Positions 22,121-33,480 of a stretch of 64,000 nt of DNA are shown here, one piece after another; position 1 is the first letter of the stretch; each line of letters starts with the position of its first letter. Both the position numbers and the translations under genes were made by a program. The notes under the pieces are model-generated. The model saw nothing but the letters and a program-made list of their open reading frames with translations. It was not told where the DNA came from and made no database searches. This DNA comes from Datura wrightii (Eukaryota > Streptophyta > Magnoliopsida > Solanales > Solanaceae): the NCBI GenBank assembly GCA_035772735.1, contig JASDFA010000016.1:144906501-144970500 (forward strand), given 5' to 3'.

Positions 22121-23672
22121 ATCGCGGGTATGTTCCCTTCCGTCTATGCTTACATTCTATGCTTCGGGGATGAAGCATATTTTTAAAAAAAAGGGAGGGG
22201 GTGTACTTGATTTTTGGGGATTTTGATTCTTCCGAGGGTTTCTCTTTCCAAGTTTCTTTTCCCTCACACATGCTATCTTGTAGAACCGACATATTTAGGA
22301 TTTTATTTTTTTTTATTCTTGTTTAATTAGAAAGTACCTTAGGAGTACTCAGCCAATAAAGTGCACTAGATTTGGTATTTTTGTTTAATTAGAAAGTATC
22401 TTAGGAGTAGCTTGTGATTGGATGCATGATTTTTGTGGATCTTTTTATGTCATTTAGCATATTAGCATGTGTAGCTTTTGTTTAGCCATGAATAAATTGG
22501 ACAGGTAGAGTAAATACTAATCATGTACTATGAGTGAGTGAGGTCTAATACCTAGCTCAATATTATGGAGAGGATGTAGAACTTTCGCGGTTGGTCTTTT
22601 CATAGATTTTAAGATGGTTGGTTAAGAAAGGATCATAGGTTGTTTTTGTTGAGCCCATTTTTAGCCTAAATAACCCTACCGAAATCATATGATTCCCTTG
22701 ATCCAAAATTTTCAGTCTTAAATAGACCATTTTCCTTTGATCAACTAATTAACCGTACCCATTTTTATAATGAATCTGTTTTGGCCCTGGTCCATCCTTG
22801 GAAATTGTGAACCTTAACATAGGCAAAATGCCTAGGTTGAGGGTGGCTAGAGTAGGGGTGCATAAATAATGAGAAGGAGAAAAAGGAAGAGAAATGAAGA
22901 TAGTGAAAAATGAGGTGTGGTGTGACAAAACTAAAACTAAAAAAAGAAATATTGAAAAAGAAAATACAAAAAGAGAATAATGCATGAAAAATTTTGAACA
23001 CGCCACACTCATACAAGTGTACAAAAAGGGTGAAAAGGGAGGAAAAAGTGAAAAAAGTAAAAAGGGTGGAAAAGGTAAAAAGAAAAAAGGAGAAGAATGG
23101 AGCCACATGTATGTAGAGCAAAGGAGGGGTTTATTCACTCAAAAGATTCCATATCTACCTTACACAGCCTGAAAGCCTACATTACACGCTAAAGCAAGTC
23201 CTATAGTGATCCTAACCTGAACATCTAACAGACCGTAGTAGAGAAAATAAGACAAGTATATGATATTCAATATGCAGTATTTGGAACTTCTTTGTGAGAG
23301 TGAGAGTCTCGCTTGTTCAGTCCCATGACATATATTTTTCTATATCTGTGAGTGGGGGACTTCATTTGCTATGGGGGTACATGGTTTGTGTTTACTTTAC
23401 TAGTGGTCTGTGTGAAAAGCATTTTTGTTGACTTGACTACCTGTTAATAGCTAGATGTCATGTCTTGATCCCTATATATCATGTTTTGTGGTTGCTTGTA
23501 ATACATGTGCTAATTTGATTCACAGGGAAAGAGTCGAAAGCTTTTGGAGTCATAGTGCAAATTTTGTTTGATATTTATTGTAGTGTCCTAGTTTATTTTC
23601 TAGTTAAGCGTCGTGTTTAGTTTTTTGTTTTTCTTTGCTAAAGGACATGCAAAAGTATTAAGTTGAGGGTGT
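22121..23672 (+). other. 3' UTR of element C with two purine tracts
   Basis: No ORF of interest; the 22865-23110 stretch is A/G-rich low-complexity sequence. A strong purine tract, AAAAAAAAGGGAGGGGG, lies at 22185-22201 soon after ORF2. The tract abutting the right LTR reads TTAAGTTGAGGGTGT (23658-23672) and is the likely plus-strand primer. Confidence 0.6.
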
Positions 23673-25347
23673 TGATATGCTGTGAGTTTACAACACTTTC
23701 GACGATTAAAACTAAGAAAATAACATGGACTTAGGTGTGTTTGTATTGATATAAGGCACTTTTACTTTGATTTTAGGAAAAATAAGTATTGGAGCAAAGA
23801 TGTGCAAAACAAGCCTTCAAATGCAGAAAATTAGACAAAGTACTAGTCTCAGTACGAGTCGTACCTTGATTATACGAGCCGTACTGAGAACCATGATGAA
23901 AGTAAGAAGGTTCAATTGGGAAGAAGGAAACCCACGGCTCTCAGTATGAGTCGTACCATAATGGTATGAGCCGTAACTGGAGTCGTGGAAATATTCAAAA
24001 GAAATTGCACAAAGGCAGATTCTGGTACGGATGGACTCACGAATCATGGAACAAATGTATGAATCGTAGCAAGAGCCGTGGTGAACTTTAGAAGATTTTC
24101 AGTACTTGGAAGAACTTCAGGCACTATATAAAGTACGAGTCATGGAAAGAGGTATGAGTTGTACCACAACACTCATGAAGAATTCTGAAAGATGTCAGAG
24201 TTCTCAGGTCCAAACCACAGAAGCAATGTACGACTCGAGGATGAAGGTACGAGTCTTACCACCATGCCAACACTTTGCCAAATCTACAGCAGCCAGGAAC
24301 TTACAAAAAACAGGTATGACCCGTAAAATCCTACTATGGGTCATAGAACAAATCGTGGCACAGTCGCCACCATATATGGAAAACTCCTTGTTAGCTTAGG
24401 AAAAGGTTTCTAATATCTGTATAAGTATCCTATATGTTTTATTTTAGTCAGAAGAGGAAAGAATTGAGTAGACACGTGTGAATAGTTGTTTTTATGAATT
24501 TTATCAAGTGTTGAGGAGCAATTATTGGGATCAAATTCTTGATTTCTTACATTGTTCTTGAAGTTGTTCTTAAATATTCAAATCATATTTTCTTTCCATT
24601 GTCGCTGTAAGTATTTAATTATGAGTTTTTCTTTCAATTCGAGTTACAATCTTACAACCATGAGAGGCTAAAACCTCTACAACTAGTGGTTGTGGGAATC
24701 ATGGTGGATTAACAAACTAAGGTTACACAAAAGTGATTCAAAACCAATGCTAAAATCTTGTATTGTGTGTTCTTCATGTTTGAAAATTTCTTAATGGTGT
24801 ACAATGTTAGGACTTTGGCGAATGCTTTACTTGCTTGAATCAAGAGAGGTAGAGATTAGGAAAAGAGAATTAAAAAAAAGCCTTGGTCTTTATGATCATT
24901 GTATTAACTTAACTTATGGTCGCAAGATAGTTAAATTTGGAACATATTGATAATGGTTAGTTTGAAATCGCTCATGAGATCTAACTCGGTGATTGAGTCT
25001 AGTCATCCAATATGGAGAACTAGTTATTTGGATGAATCCTAGTTATCAGTTCTATAAGTAAGCATTGGGATTGATCACATGTATAGACCCGAAGTAGTTA
25101 TGAACCCATGGGGAACACTTATCCTAATTGTTTTCAAATCTTGATTTAAATATCAATTATAATCTTTGTTTTTTCATAGTTTTCTTAAAACCCCCAAATT
25201 GGAGATAACTTACCAACAAGTTCACTTACCAACATTAGTCTATATTTTATTATTCTTTGTGGGTTCGACCCCAACCTATTGGTTGGGTTCTTTATTGACA
25301 ACGTCTACTTCGTACTTTGTCAGGAAGTGTGAGTTTGAGAGTTATCT
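23673..25347 (+). repeat. Right LTR of element C
   Basis: 1,675 bp from TGATATGCTG to TTATCT (TTATCA in the left copy), followed by the CTAAG duplication. It contains the ACGAGTCGT array at 23845-24370 and TATAAGTA at 24420. Uninterrupted, so it gives the full LTR sequence of the family. Confidence 0.9.
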
Positions 25348-25352
25348 CTAAG
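25348..25352. repeat. Target-site duplication CTAAG, right copy (element C)
   Basis: Matches 4256-4260; the A1 RT reading resumes immediately after. Confidence 0.9.
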
Positions 25353-26200
25353 TTTAGCAAATGTGGGTTTTGGTTAAACTCGGTGGCAATTTTGGTCATG
25401 TGGTGTCAAGTGAGTGTGTACAGCTAGACTCTCAAAAGATAGAAGTGGTGAAGAATTGGCCTTGACCAGTTAGTACAATGGATATCAGGAGTTTCTTGGA
25501 TTTAGCTAGTTACTACAGGAGGTTTGTTGAAGGGTTTTCATCCATTACAGCACCATTGATTATGTTGACCTAGAAGAAAGTAAAGTTTCAATAGTTGGAG
25601 GCCTGTGAGAAAAGCTTCCAAAAGTTGAAGACTCGACTCACCTCAGCACTAATTTTGACCCTACTTGAGGGTGCCGTTGGGTTTATAGTATATGTGACAC
25701 CTCAAGGATCGATCTTAGTTGTGTAATAATATAGCATGGTAAAGTTATAGCCTATGATTCTAGGCAGCTAAAAGTCCATGAAAAGAATTATCTGACTCAC
25801 GATCTCGAGCTGGCGGCGATATTATTTGCCTTGAAGATTTGGAGACACTATCTATACGAAGCCCATGAAGATATAATTATGGACCACAAAAGCCTACAGT
25901 ACGTGTTTACTAAAAAGGATTTGAATCTACATTAGTTGAGGTGGTTGGAGCTTTTGAAAGGTTATGCTATGAGTGTCCTTTATTATCTGGGAAAGGAAAT
26001 AATAATGGCAGCCTCTCTTAGCAGGCTTTCAATAGCGAGTGTGTCCCATGTAGATGAGGAAAGGATGGAGTTAGTGAGGGATGTGCATCGACTTGCATGA
26101 CTAGGAGTTCATCTTGTTGACTCGACGGATGGTGGTGACATTGTTTAGAATGGATCAGAATCTTCCTTGGTGGCCAAGGTCAAAGCTAGATAGGACGAGG
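25353..26200 (+). pseudogene. RT C-terminus and RNase H of A1, degraded
   Basis: Continues the A1 RT after element C: CGFWLNSVAILVMW-like connection, then the RNase H stretch that in A2 reads CDASRVGLGCVLM. Here it is damaged, with a stop near 25724. Toward the end, the conserved end of RNase H (DHKSLQYVFTKKDLNL) is readable near 25880. Several in-frame stops. Confidence 0.72.
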
Positions 26201-27660
26201 ATCCTATTTTGTTAAAGTTAAAGGAAGCAATCCAAAATCAAAAAGTAGAGGTCTTCTCCGAAGGGGGAGATGGGGTACTGCTATATCTGGGTCAATTATG
26301 TGTACCGGGTGTTGATAACTTGAGGGAGCAGATGTTTCATAGGCTCATGGTTCCAGATACTCTATACATCTAGGTGCCACCAAGATGTACCTTGATATAC
26401 GGGATGTCTATTGGTGGAATGGCCTGAAAAAGGACATAGCAGAGTTTGTGGCTAAGTGTCCGAATTGTCAACAGGTGAAGGTTGAGCATCAAAGACATGG
26501 AGGTGTGCTCCATGATATTAGTATCCCTACTTGGAAATTGGAGGAGATCAATATGGACTTCATTACAAGGTTGCCTCTCTCTCGTCGACAGTATGACTCT
26601 ATTTGGGTAGTTGTAGATAGGTTGACTAAGGCAACTCATATTCTACCAATTAAAACTACTGATTCAGTCGAGGATTATGCTAAGTTGTATATTTGGGAGT
26701 TAGTTCAGTTGCATTGAGTGCCCTTGTCCATCATATCAGATAGAGGTACTCAGTTTACCTCCCAATTTCGGAGATCATTTCAGAAGGGACTTGGTACTTA
26801 GGTTAAGCTTAGCACAACGTTTCACTCGCAAACAGATGGCCAGGCTGAATGGACTATTCAGACTTTTGAAGATATGTTGAGGGTTTGTGTGGTTGATTTC
26901 AAATGTAGTTGGGCTGATCATTTACCTCTCATTGAGTTTGCATATAACAACAGTTACCATACCAACATTCAGATGGCTCCGTTTGAGGCTCACTATGGGC
27001 GAAGATGTAGATCACATATTGGTTGGTTTGAAGTCGATGAAGTTGTGTTGATAGGACAAATTTAGTCCATGAGGCCATGAATAAGGTTTAGCTTATAAGG
27101 GAAGGGTTGAAAATAGCTCAAAGTCGTCAAAAGTCCTATACAGACATGATGAGCAGAGAGCTTGAGGTTGAAGTTGATGATTGGGTGTTTTTGAAGCTAT
27201 CTCATATAAAGGGAGTGATGAGATTTGGAAAGAAATAGAAGCTCAGTCCTTATTATGTTGGCCCATAACAGATTGTGAAATAGGTTGGCAAGGTAGCATA
27301 TGAGTTGGAGTTGCCCTCTGAATTGGCTTCAGTTCATCCGGTGTTCCATGTGTCGCTTTAAAGAAGTGCTTGGGTGATCTGACTTTGGTTGTCCCAGTAG
27401 ATAGTGTAGGTGTGAAGGATAGTCTTAGCTATGAGGAAGTTCCGGTGAAAATACTTGATCATCGGGTTCGAAAGATAAGAGACAAAGCAGTAGCTTCAGT
27501 AAAGGTTTTGTGGAGGAACGAGCAAGTTGAGGGAGCTATGTGGGAAGCCAAAATAGATATGATGGTTAAATCCCACATCTATTCACTCCCGACTCAGTTT
27601 CAGCTTGAGGTGTCAGTTTCCTCCCTAGTACTCTATTCTGTTTCATATTTAGTTCATATG
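26200..27660 (+). pseudogene. Integrase and chromodomain of A1, interrupted
   Basis: Zinc-binding end CPNCQQVK near 26458; core with MDFITRLP (first catalytic Asp, about 26552), SDRGTQFTS (second Asp, about 26740) and TDGQAEWTIQ (Glu, about 26830), so D-D-E is kept. The core is broken by a TGA at 26716-26718 and by further stops. The GPY-like segment lies near 27250. The open piece 27370-27681 carries the chromodomain (ILDHRVRKIRDKAVASVKVLWRNEQ...MWEAK), which marks a Tekay-type chromovirus and would direct integration to heterochromatin. Confidence 0.8.
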
Positions 27661-27840
27661 CCCCAATTTCTTTCATGTTAATTTAAGTATGTATGATTCA
27701 TGAATTCAGTTCAATCACGTAATTCAGTTCGGAGTCAGTCACTCCATTAGTTTTCAGCTTTAAATGTTCAGTATTTGATGTGGCAATTGCATGTCTCATC
27801 TTATCAGTATGTTTACCCACGTTCGAGGATGAATGTTCCA

Positions 27841-27852
27841 AAGGGGGAGATA
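27841..27852 (+). other. Polypurine tract of A1
   Basis: AAGGGGGAGATA directly before LTR2. The same AGGGGGAGATAT precedes the right LTR of I (56423-56434), and a CAAGAGGGAGATAT variant precedes LTR3. Confidence 0.8.
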
Positions 27853-27853
27853 C

Positions 27854-30104
27854 TGTAATACCCTGAAAACCCTATGATCAGACCCGAGGGTTGAAATGGA
27901 GAAAATAGGATTTTCTACACCTGGTTACAAGACGAGTTGTCTAGTGACCCCTGATGTACACCACGAGTCATTAGGTGACTCGTGGAGTAAAGGATGGACT
28001 TGGTTGGATTTTTGGATTTTGGGTTGACCATGGGTGAGGCCACGAGTCTTGGTTAGGACAAGGAGTCGTGAGGTCACTCGTGGTCAGATTATCTTGAAGT
28101 GGAAAACATTTAGGCAGTGTAGGTCACAACTTGGTCACCAAGAGTCGTTGGGTACACCACGAGATGTGGTGTCCCTCGTGGTGACTCTCAGAAGATAAGT
28201 TTCTAGTGTTGGCCATGAATGCAGACCGCAAGTCATGGTGTTGACAACGAATCGTCAAGTCCCTCGTTGGGACTGGCAGAGTGTATTTTACTGCGAATTT
28301 AGTAAGTGCTTTTCCGTAATTCCTAAGTTCATAAGGCCTAAACTACATCGTTTTAAGCTCAGATAAGTGTGTTTTAAGAGGGTTTAGTTCATCCTAAGCC
28401 TTTTCCTCTCTATGCATGCAATCCTAGAAGTTCCTAAGGGTGATCAAGCTTAGATTCATCAAGTTCTTCCCCAAATTTCCTTTGAGCACTCAAGAGGGTT
28501 GCGAAATAAGAGTTCCCCAGGTATGTAGGGTTATGAATGGGTGTGTCCATCCACTCCCATGCCCAATCCCTCTTCAGTTTTATGTGGTGCTTAAGTTGAT
28601 GAATCTATGGGGTTTTAACCCAACATATGAATTCCCTAACTATCTATCATGGGTATTCTCTACGCATTTTTCTAATGTTGAATTATGATTTATTGGCATG
28701 TTTTATAATGTTTTCAATTACAAATTATGATTTTAAAGTTTTAAAAATTTGATGCCCATCTATGGAAGTTTATGAAAAGGTGAGATTATGATCTATGCTT
28801 TTAGTTATGATGAGATGTTCATGATGAGAGGCTGATTTCAAATTACCCAGGTCTATATCAATGTTTTCAAATAATCAAGTCTATTTCAAGTATATATAAG
28901 TACTAGGAAATCCCATATGATCAAGTATGTTTCATGATTTATCTAAATTTCATGTTATTATCTTACCACATGGATTTTGGAGTCTAAACTCCCACTATTT
29001 TCATCTTGTGGTATAGTTTGAGCCCAAGGCTCCTCAAGTTATGATTTCAGATTATGCATGTATATTATAATTCAACTTTGTCACTAGACGATGGTTCAGC
29101 ATCGTTTAAAAATGATGGAGAGCATATGCATGTTTTGGGAGTATTGCCTACCATCTAGTAGGCTAAGGGCAGTTAACCCTATGCCCCAGAACTACGTGCA
29201 AACATAGGTATGTTCAGATTATTGGGACCTCCCTTCTGAGCTTCCCTTGCCCTGAATGGGACTTCAGCTTGATATCGATATCATGGTAGCGTCCTTAGCC
29301 CTAGCAAGGGTTTGGATAGCTATGCCAACTTGAGTGAAATAGTCGGGACCACGTAAGCTCTATTGTGGTAATGTCGGTTATATGACGAGTCTCCCATTGT
29401 TCCTCATGATTTTGGTTATGCATGTTCATCAGTCATGTTATTATGGTTTTAGCAGGTTTGACCCAATGTTCAGTTTTACTTATAATTAACAGTTTTCTGC
29501 ATTGGGTCATTCGATTCAGTTATGATATTTAGTTACGATTAAGTCATGTTTTCAGATAATAGAATGTAAGCTCTACTCTCAGACTCTTACAATGAAATGT
29601 TTATGATATGCATGATCTCTGATTTTACTTAGCGGTTTTATTTACCTTGCATACTCAGTACATTCCATGTACTGACCGCATACTCTATGTTGTATCGTTT
29701 TATGATACAGGCTCAGACATTTGTGCTCAGTCCCTCCGCTAGCCAGATCTTTAGTGTTAGCATCTCCCAGTAAGAGTTGGTGAGTCCTCATCTATCAAGG
29801 GCCATTCTTATCAGTTATATTCAGTATTTTCAGTTTCATACTTTAGTGAGTTAGTTGGGGTTTTTTTCCCATCAACTCCTCAGTAGTAGAGGCTTATTAG
29901 ACATAGTATGTATTTAGCTTCAGACTTGTATTATGTATTCAGTTATTCTATGTTATCAGATTTTCATACTTCCGCTATGTTATATATTAGATTTCCGCAT
30001 TTAAAATATTGAGCTAGATGTTATGTTCATTCTATGGGTTGACTGGATCCTCTCGGGGTTCTTTGTATTGTGTCTCAATCTGAGCCGATGTTCGGGTCGT
30101 GACA
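27854..30104 (+). repeat. LTR2: 3' LTR of A1 and 5' LTR of A2 (shared)
   Basis: 2,251 bp from TGTAATACCC to TGACA. It follows the A1 purine tract and precedes the A2 leader, so it serves both elements. Contents in order: ACGAGTCGTGG-type palindromes at 27950-28270, donor CCAG|GTATGT at 28521, inverted repeat CAGTAC/GTACTG at 29656-29674, and acceptor ATACAG ending at 29710. Confidence 0.88.
28521..29710 (+). other. Candidate intron inside LTR2
   Basis: CCAG|GTATGT to GATACAG|GC. Matching pairs occur in LTR1 (201-1382), LTR3 (35909-36992), the LTR of I (45773-46876) and, with an extra upstream pair, in J (57545-58555). Conservation of both ends across diverged LTRs suggests real splicing of the transcript leader, but this is inferred from sequence alone. 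Confidence 0.4.
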
Positions 30105-31345
30105 CCTAGGGTGTCTGAAAGCTGCGTAAAAGTAGAGTCTTTTCCATAGGTGTGAAATGCGCCACACTTATAGGGGAGAGGCTACAACACATTTTAGAAA
30201 AATTTCCTTCTTTCATGATCTAAATTGTGCTGAAGTATCTCTCTATCGTTCTAACTCGTGCTATACACGTTTATAGAATCATGCCTCCACGTCGTATGAA
30301 TGGAAGAAGGAACGGGAATGGAAATGTCCATGAAGATGGCAATGGAGATGGGCACCAACAAGCCCTGCTAGCACCAGTAGGTCCTTCACCCGAGAAGGTC
30401 TCTCATGCCGAGTTTAACGCAGCTTTTCAATTGTTGGCTCAGGACTTGACCGCTCAGGTCAACTAGTAGGCAGTGGCCCGTGTTCCTCCGCATGGGAATA
30501 CAGTGGCAGCTCGAGCTTGAGATTTCCTCAAGATCAATCCCCCTGAGTTTCTTGGGTCGAGGATGGATGAGAACCCACATGAGTTTCTAGAAGAGGTACA
30601 GAAGATCCCCCAGCTTATGGGGGCGAAGGGAGAATATAGAGTCGACTAAGCCTCTTATCAACTAAAAGATGTTGCTTATATTCGATACCATTAGTGGAGG
30701 GACAATAGGGCAGCGGGCGCAGTTCCAGTGAGCTGGCAGGAGTTCATGACAACCTTCTTAAAAGATTCTTCCCTAGGGAGTTGAGGGAGGCAAAAGCGGC
30801 GGATTTCGTCGACTTAAGGCAAAATGATATGACTGTCAAAGTGTACGCATTGGATTTCACCCAGCTATTTAAGTATGCACTGGGGAAGGTTGCAGATTAG
30901 AGGGCTCCTATGAACAGGTTTGTGTATAGGATGTCAGTTTCGCTTGTTAAGGAGTGTAGGACCGCAATGTTGAATACTGACCTTGATTTCTCCCGATTGG
31001 TGATATACGCCCAGTAGATTGAGGCGGATCAGATAAGGGAAAAGGAGAGATAGGTCAAGAGGGCCAGGACAAGCAGACTTTGGGTTTTTCAAGCAGAGGC
31101 TCAGTGGCGAACATCATTCGCAGTCCCACTAGAGGTCATCGGCCCATCCAGACCTCAGGGTGTCTAGAGGAAGAAGGCATTAGGTTCAAAGGGACAAAGG
31201 GACACACCGGAAGAGTGCACCTTTCCAATCTACAGAAAATGTGGTCAGAACAACATAGAATATTTCCAAGTTGGATTAGATATTTGCTTCTGGTGTGCGA
31301 AACCTGGGCATATGCATAGGGAGTGTCCTTTGGATAGGTAGCGCG
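30105..31345 (+). pseudogene. gag: Leader and gag of A2, degraded; primer site missing
   Basis: The sequence directly after LTR2 begins at a point equal to about 33 bp inside A1, so the primer-binding site is deleted. Gag starts at the ATG at 30281 (MPPRRMNGRRNGNGNVHEDG, a basic Gly/Asn-rich N-terminus typical of this lineage). A TAG follows after about 60 codons, with further stops. Gag blocks FLKINPPEFLG and MDENPHEFLEEVQKI lie near 30520-30610. An intact zinc knuckle, CFWCAKPGHMHRECP (CX2CX4HX4C), is readable at about 31285-31330, but in a different frame from neighbouring pieces, so there are frameshifts. Confidence 0.78.
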
Positions 31346-31499
31346 ATAGCAGCGGTTGTGCCCAGGCTATCAGTTCACAGCAACTCCAGCAGCACTTCCT
31401 TCACAACAAGTGCATCCACTAGTGTAGGTGGTGGTCAGCATCAGAACACATTTTATGCCCTCTAGTCTCATCAGGAGCAGAAGGTATCTACACATGTGG

Positions 31500-32045
31500 T
31501 CACTGGTCTATTGGGAGTATTTCATCTTGATGTGTATGCATTTTTAGACCCAAGGGCTATTTTATCTTTTTTGGTACCTTTTATGTTGCTATTAATTTTG
31601 GAGTTAGTCCTGAAATCCTATCAGAACCTTTCTTAGTCTCTAGTTCAGTCTGTGACTCAATTATAGCTCGATAGGTATAGAAATTGCCTTATCACAATGC
31701 TTTAGAAAGTTACCTCAGTCGATCTAGTAGAGTTATACATGACTGATGTATCTTGGGTATGGATTGGTTACATGCATGTTATGCCTTAGCAAATTATAGA
31801 ACCCATACGACAGAGTTTCGATTTCTAGGTGAGCAAGTCCTCGAATGGAAGGGTAGTTAGCGGTGCCTGTAGGTCGGTTTGTTTCCTCCCTTAAGACTAG
31901 AAAGATAATTTTCAAGGGTTGTATTTACCATATAGTTTGGGTTAAGGATGCAATGTCTGAAACCCTACCTCTCCGGTCAGTTCTTATAGTGTGTGAGTAT
32001 CTTGAGGTTTTACCAGATGATCTACCAAGAGTCCCTCCTAAGTAG
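31500..32045 (+). pseudogene. Protease of A2, active site altered
   Basis: Counterpart of the A1 protease. The catalytic motif reads FLDPRAILSF near 31540, with Arg in place of the Gly of DPG. Stops and a small deletion disrupt the middle (the ILGMDWL region is shortened near 31745). The last 60 codons (31863-32045) are open and end in the conserved link to RT (EYLEVLPDDLPRVPP). Confidence 0.72.
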
Positions 32046-32800
32046 GAGATCGACTTTGGTATTGACCTTCTTCCTGATACACAACCTATATCTATTCCTC
32101 CTTATAGAATGGCTCCACCTGAGTTAAAGGAGTTGAAGGAGCAATTGAAATATCTTCTAGATAAGGGATTCATCAGGCCTAACAAGTCCTCGTGGGGTGT
32201 ACTAGTTCTCTTTGTTCAGAAGAAGGATGGTTCTCTTTAAATGTGCATTGACTATTGGAAATTGAACAAGGTTATAAACAAGAACAAGTATCAACTCCCC
32301 ATAACTAATGACTTGTTCGACCAACTTCAGGGTGCCAACTACTTCTCAAAGATAGACCTCAGATTCGGGTATCATTAGCTTAGGGTTAGGGAGAGTGCCA
32401 TTTTGAGGACAGCTTTCAGGACTCGATATGGTCACTATGAGTTTGTGGTTACGTCTTTTGGACTAACAAATGCTCCTGCAGATTTTGTATATTTGATGAA
32501 CAAGGTGTTCAAGCCATACTTGGATATGTTCATGATTGTCTTCATAAACGACATCCTCATATACTCTCCGAGCGAGGAGGAGCATGCCTCTTATTTGAGG
32601 ATTATTCTACAGATTCTCGAGGATCGCCAGCTGTTTGCTAAATTCTACAAGTGTGAGTTTTGGTTGGACTCAATAGCATTTTTGGGCCATATGGTATCAA
32701 GTGAGGGTGTGCAGGTGGACTTTCAAAAGATAGAAGTTGTAAATAATTTGCCTAGACTAGTTAACATTCGGATATCAGGAGTTTCTTGGGTTTAGCAGGC
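32046..32800 (+). pseudogene. Reverse transcriptase of A2, FIDD changed to FIND
   Basis: Recognisable in order: PPYRMAPPELKELKEQL, LLDKGFIRP, a KKDGSL followed by a stop, ANYFSKIDLRFGYH (first catalytic Asp kept) and a stop, then an open piece 32403-32795 with RTRYGHYEFVV, FGLTNAPADF and VFINDILIYS. The catalytic pair reads ND instead of DD. Two stops and this substitution make it inactive. It gives the undeleted reference for the RT of A1. Confidence 0.82.
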
Positions 32801-33480
32801 TATTACTAGAGGTTTCTTGAAGGATTTTCATCCATTGCTGCATCATTGACTAAGTCGACCTAGAAAAAAGTTAAATTCCAGTGGTGGGATGCCTGTGAGA
32901 AGAGTTTTCAGGAGTTAACGACTAGACTCACTTCAGCCCTAATATTTACCATATCTGAGGCTACTGATGGATTCGTTTTGTATTGTGATGCCTCTAGGGT
33001 TGGCCTTGGGTGTGTGTTGATGTGGCATGGTAAGTTCGTTGCATATGCCTCTAGACAACTTAAGGCTCATGAGAAGAATTACCCGACGCATGACCTGGAA
33101 TTGCCAGCAGTGGTCTTCGCATTGATGATTTGGAGGCACTTTTGTATGGGGTCCATGTGAAGTGCTTACAGACCACAAGAGCCTATAGTATGTGTTTACT
33201 CAAAAGGACCTAAACTTGCGACAATGGAGATAGTTAGAGCTGCTCAAGGAATATGACATGAGTGTCCTTTATCATCCGATCAAGGACAATATAGTGGTGG
33301 ATGCCCTTAGCAAACTGTCTATGGAGAGTGTTTCTCATTTGGAAGACAGAAGGAAGGAGTTGGTGAAGGATGTGCACCGGCTTGCACGACTAGGAGTTCA
33401 CCTCGTGGATTCGACAGGAGGTGGTGTTAGCATTAAAAATGGTTCAGATTCTTCATTGGTGACTAAGGTCAAGTCTAGGT
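32801..33480 (+). pseudogene. RNase H and linker of A2
   Basis: RNase H with YCDASRVGLGCVLMWHGKFVAYASRQLK and NYPTHDLELPAVVFAL at 32978-33160; the Asp and Glu positions expected for the family are present, but the frame is lost at about 33150 by a small indel. The linker VLYHPIKDNIVVDALSKLSMESVSHLEDRRKELVKDVHRLARLGV (33258-33400, shown in part) is the part that also starts remnant A3 at 37381. Confidence 0.75.

Larger units (their letters stand above)
4261..25347 (+). mobile_element. Element C: Athila-like Ty3/gypsy LTR element, non-autonomous, split by B
   Basis: Two LTRs (4261-4435 plus 14239-15741, about 1,678 bp; and 23673-25347, 1,675 bp), a 5-bp duplication CTAAG, an Asp-type primer site and a purine tract before the right LTR. 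The interior holds gag, protease, a doubled stem-loop motif, a long leader, an ORF2 of the plant transposon-protein family and a 3' UTR. I find no RT, RNaseH or integrase, so it needed enzymes in trans. All ORFs are degraded. The LTRs differ much more from each other than those of B or D, which fits C being older than B, its own insert. Confidence 0.88.

Noticed and set aside
22749..23138. Minus-strand open frames of 118-129 codons rich in Phe, Ser and Leu
   Set aside because: They are the complement of an A/G-rich low-complexity stretch in the 3' UTR of C; no start context, no family motifs and no conservation.
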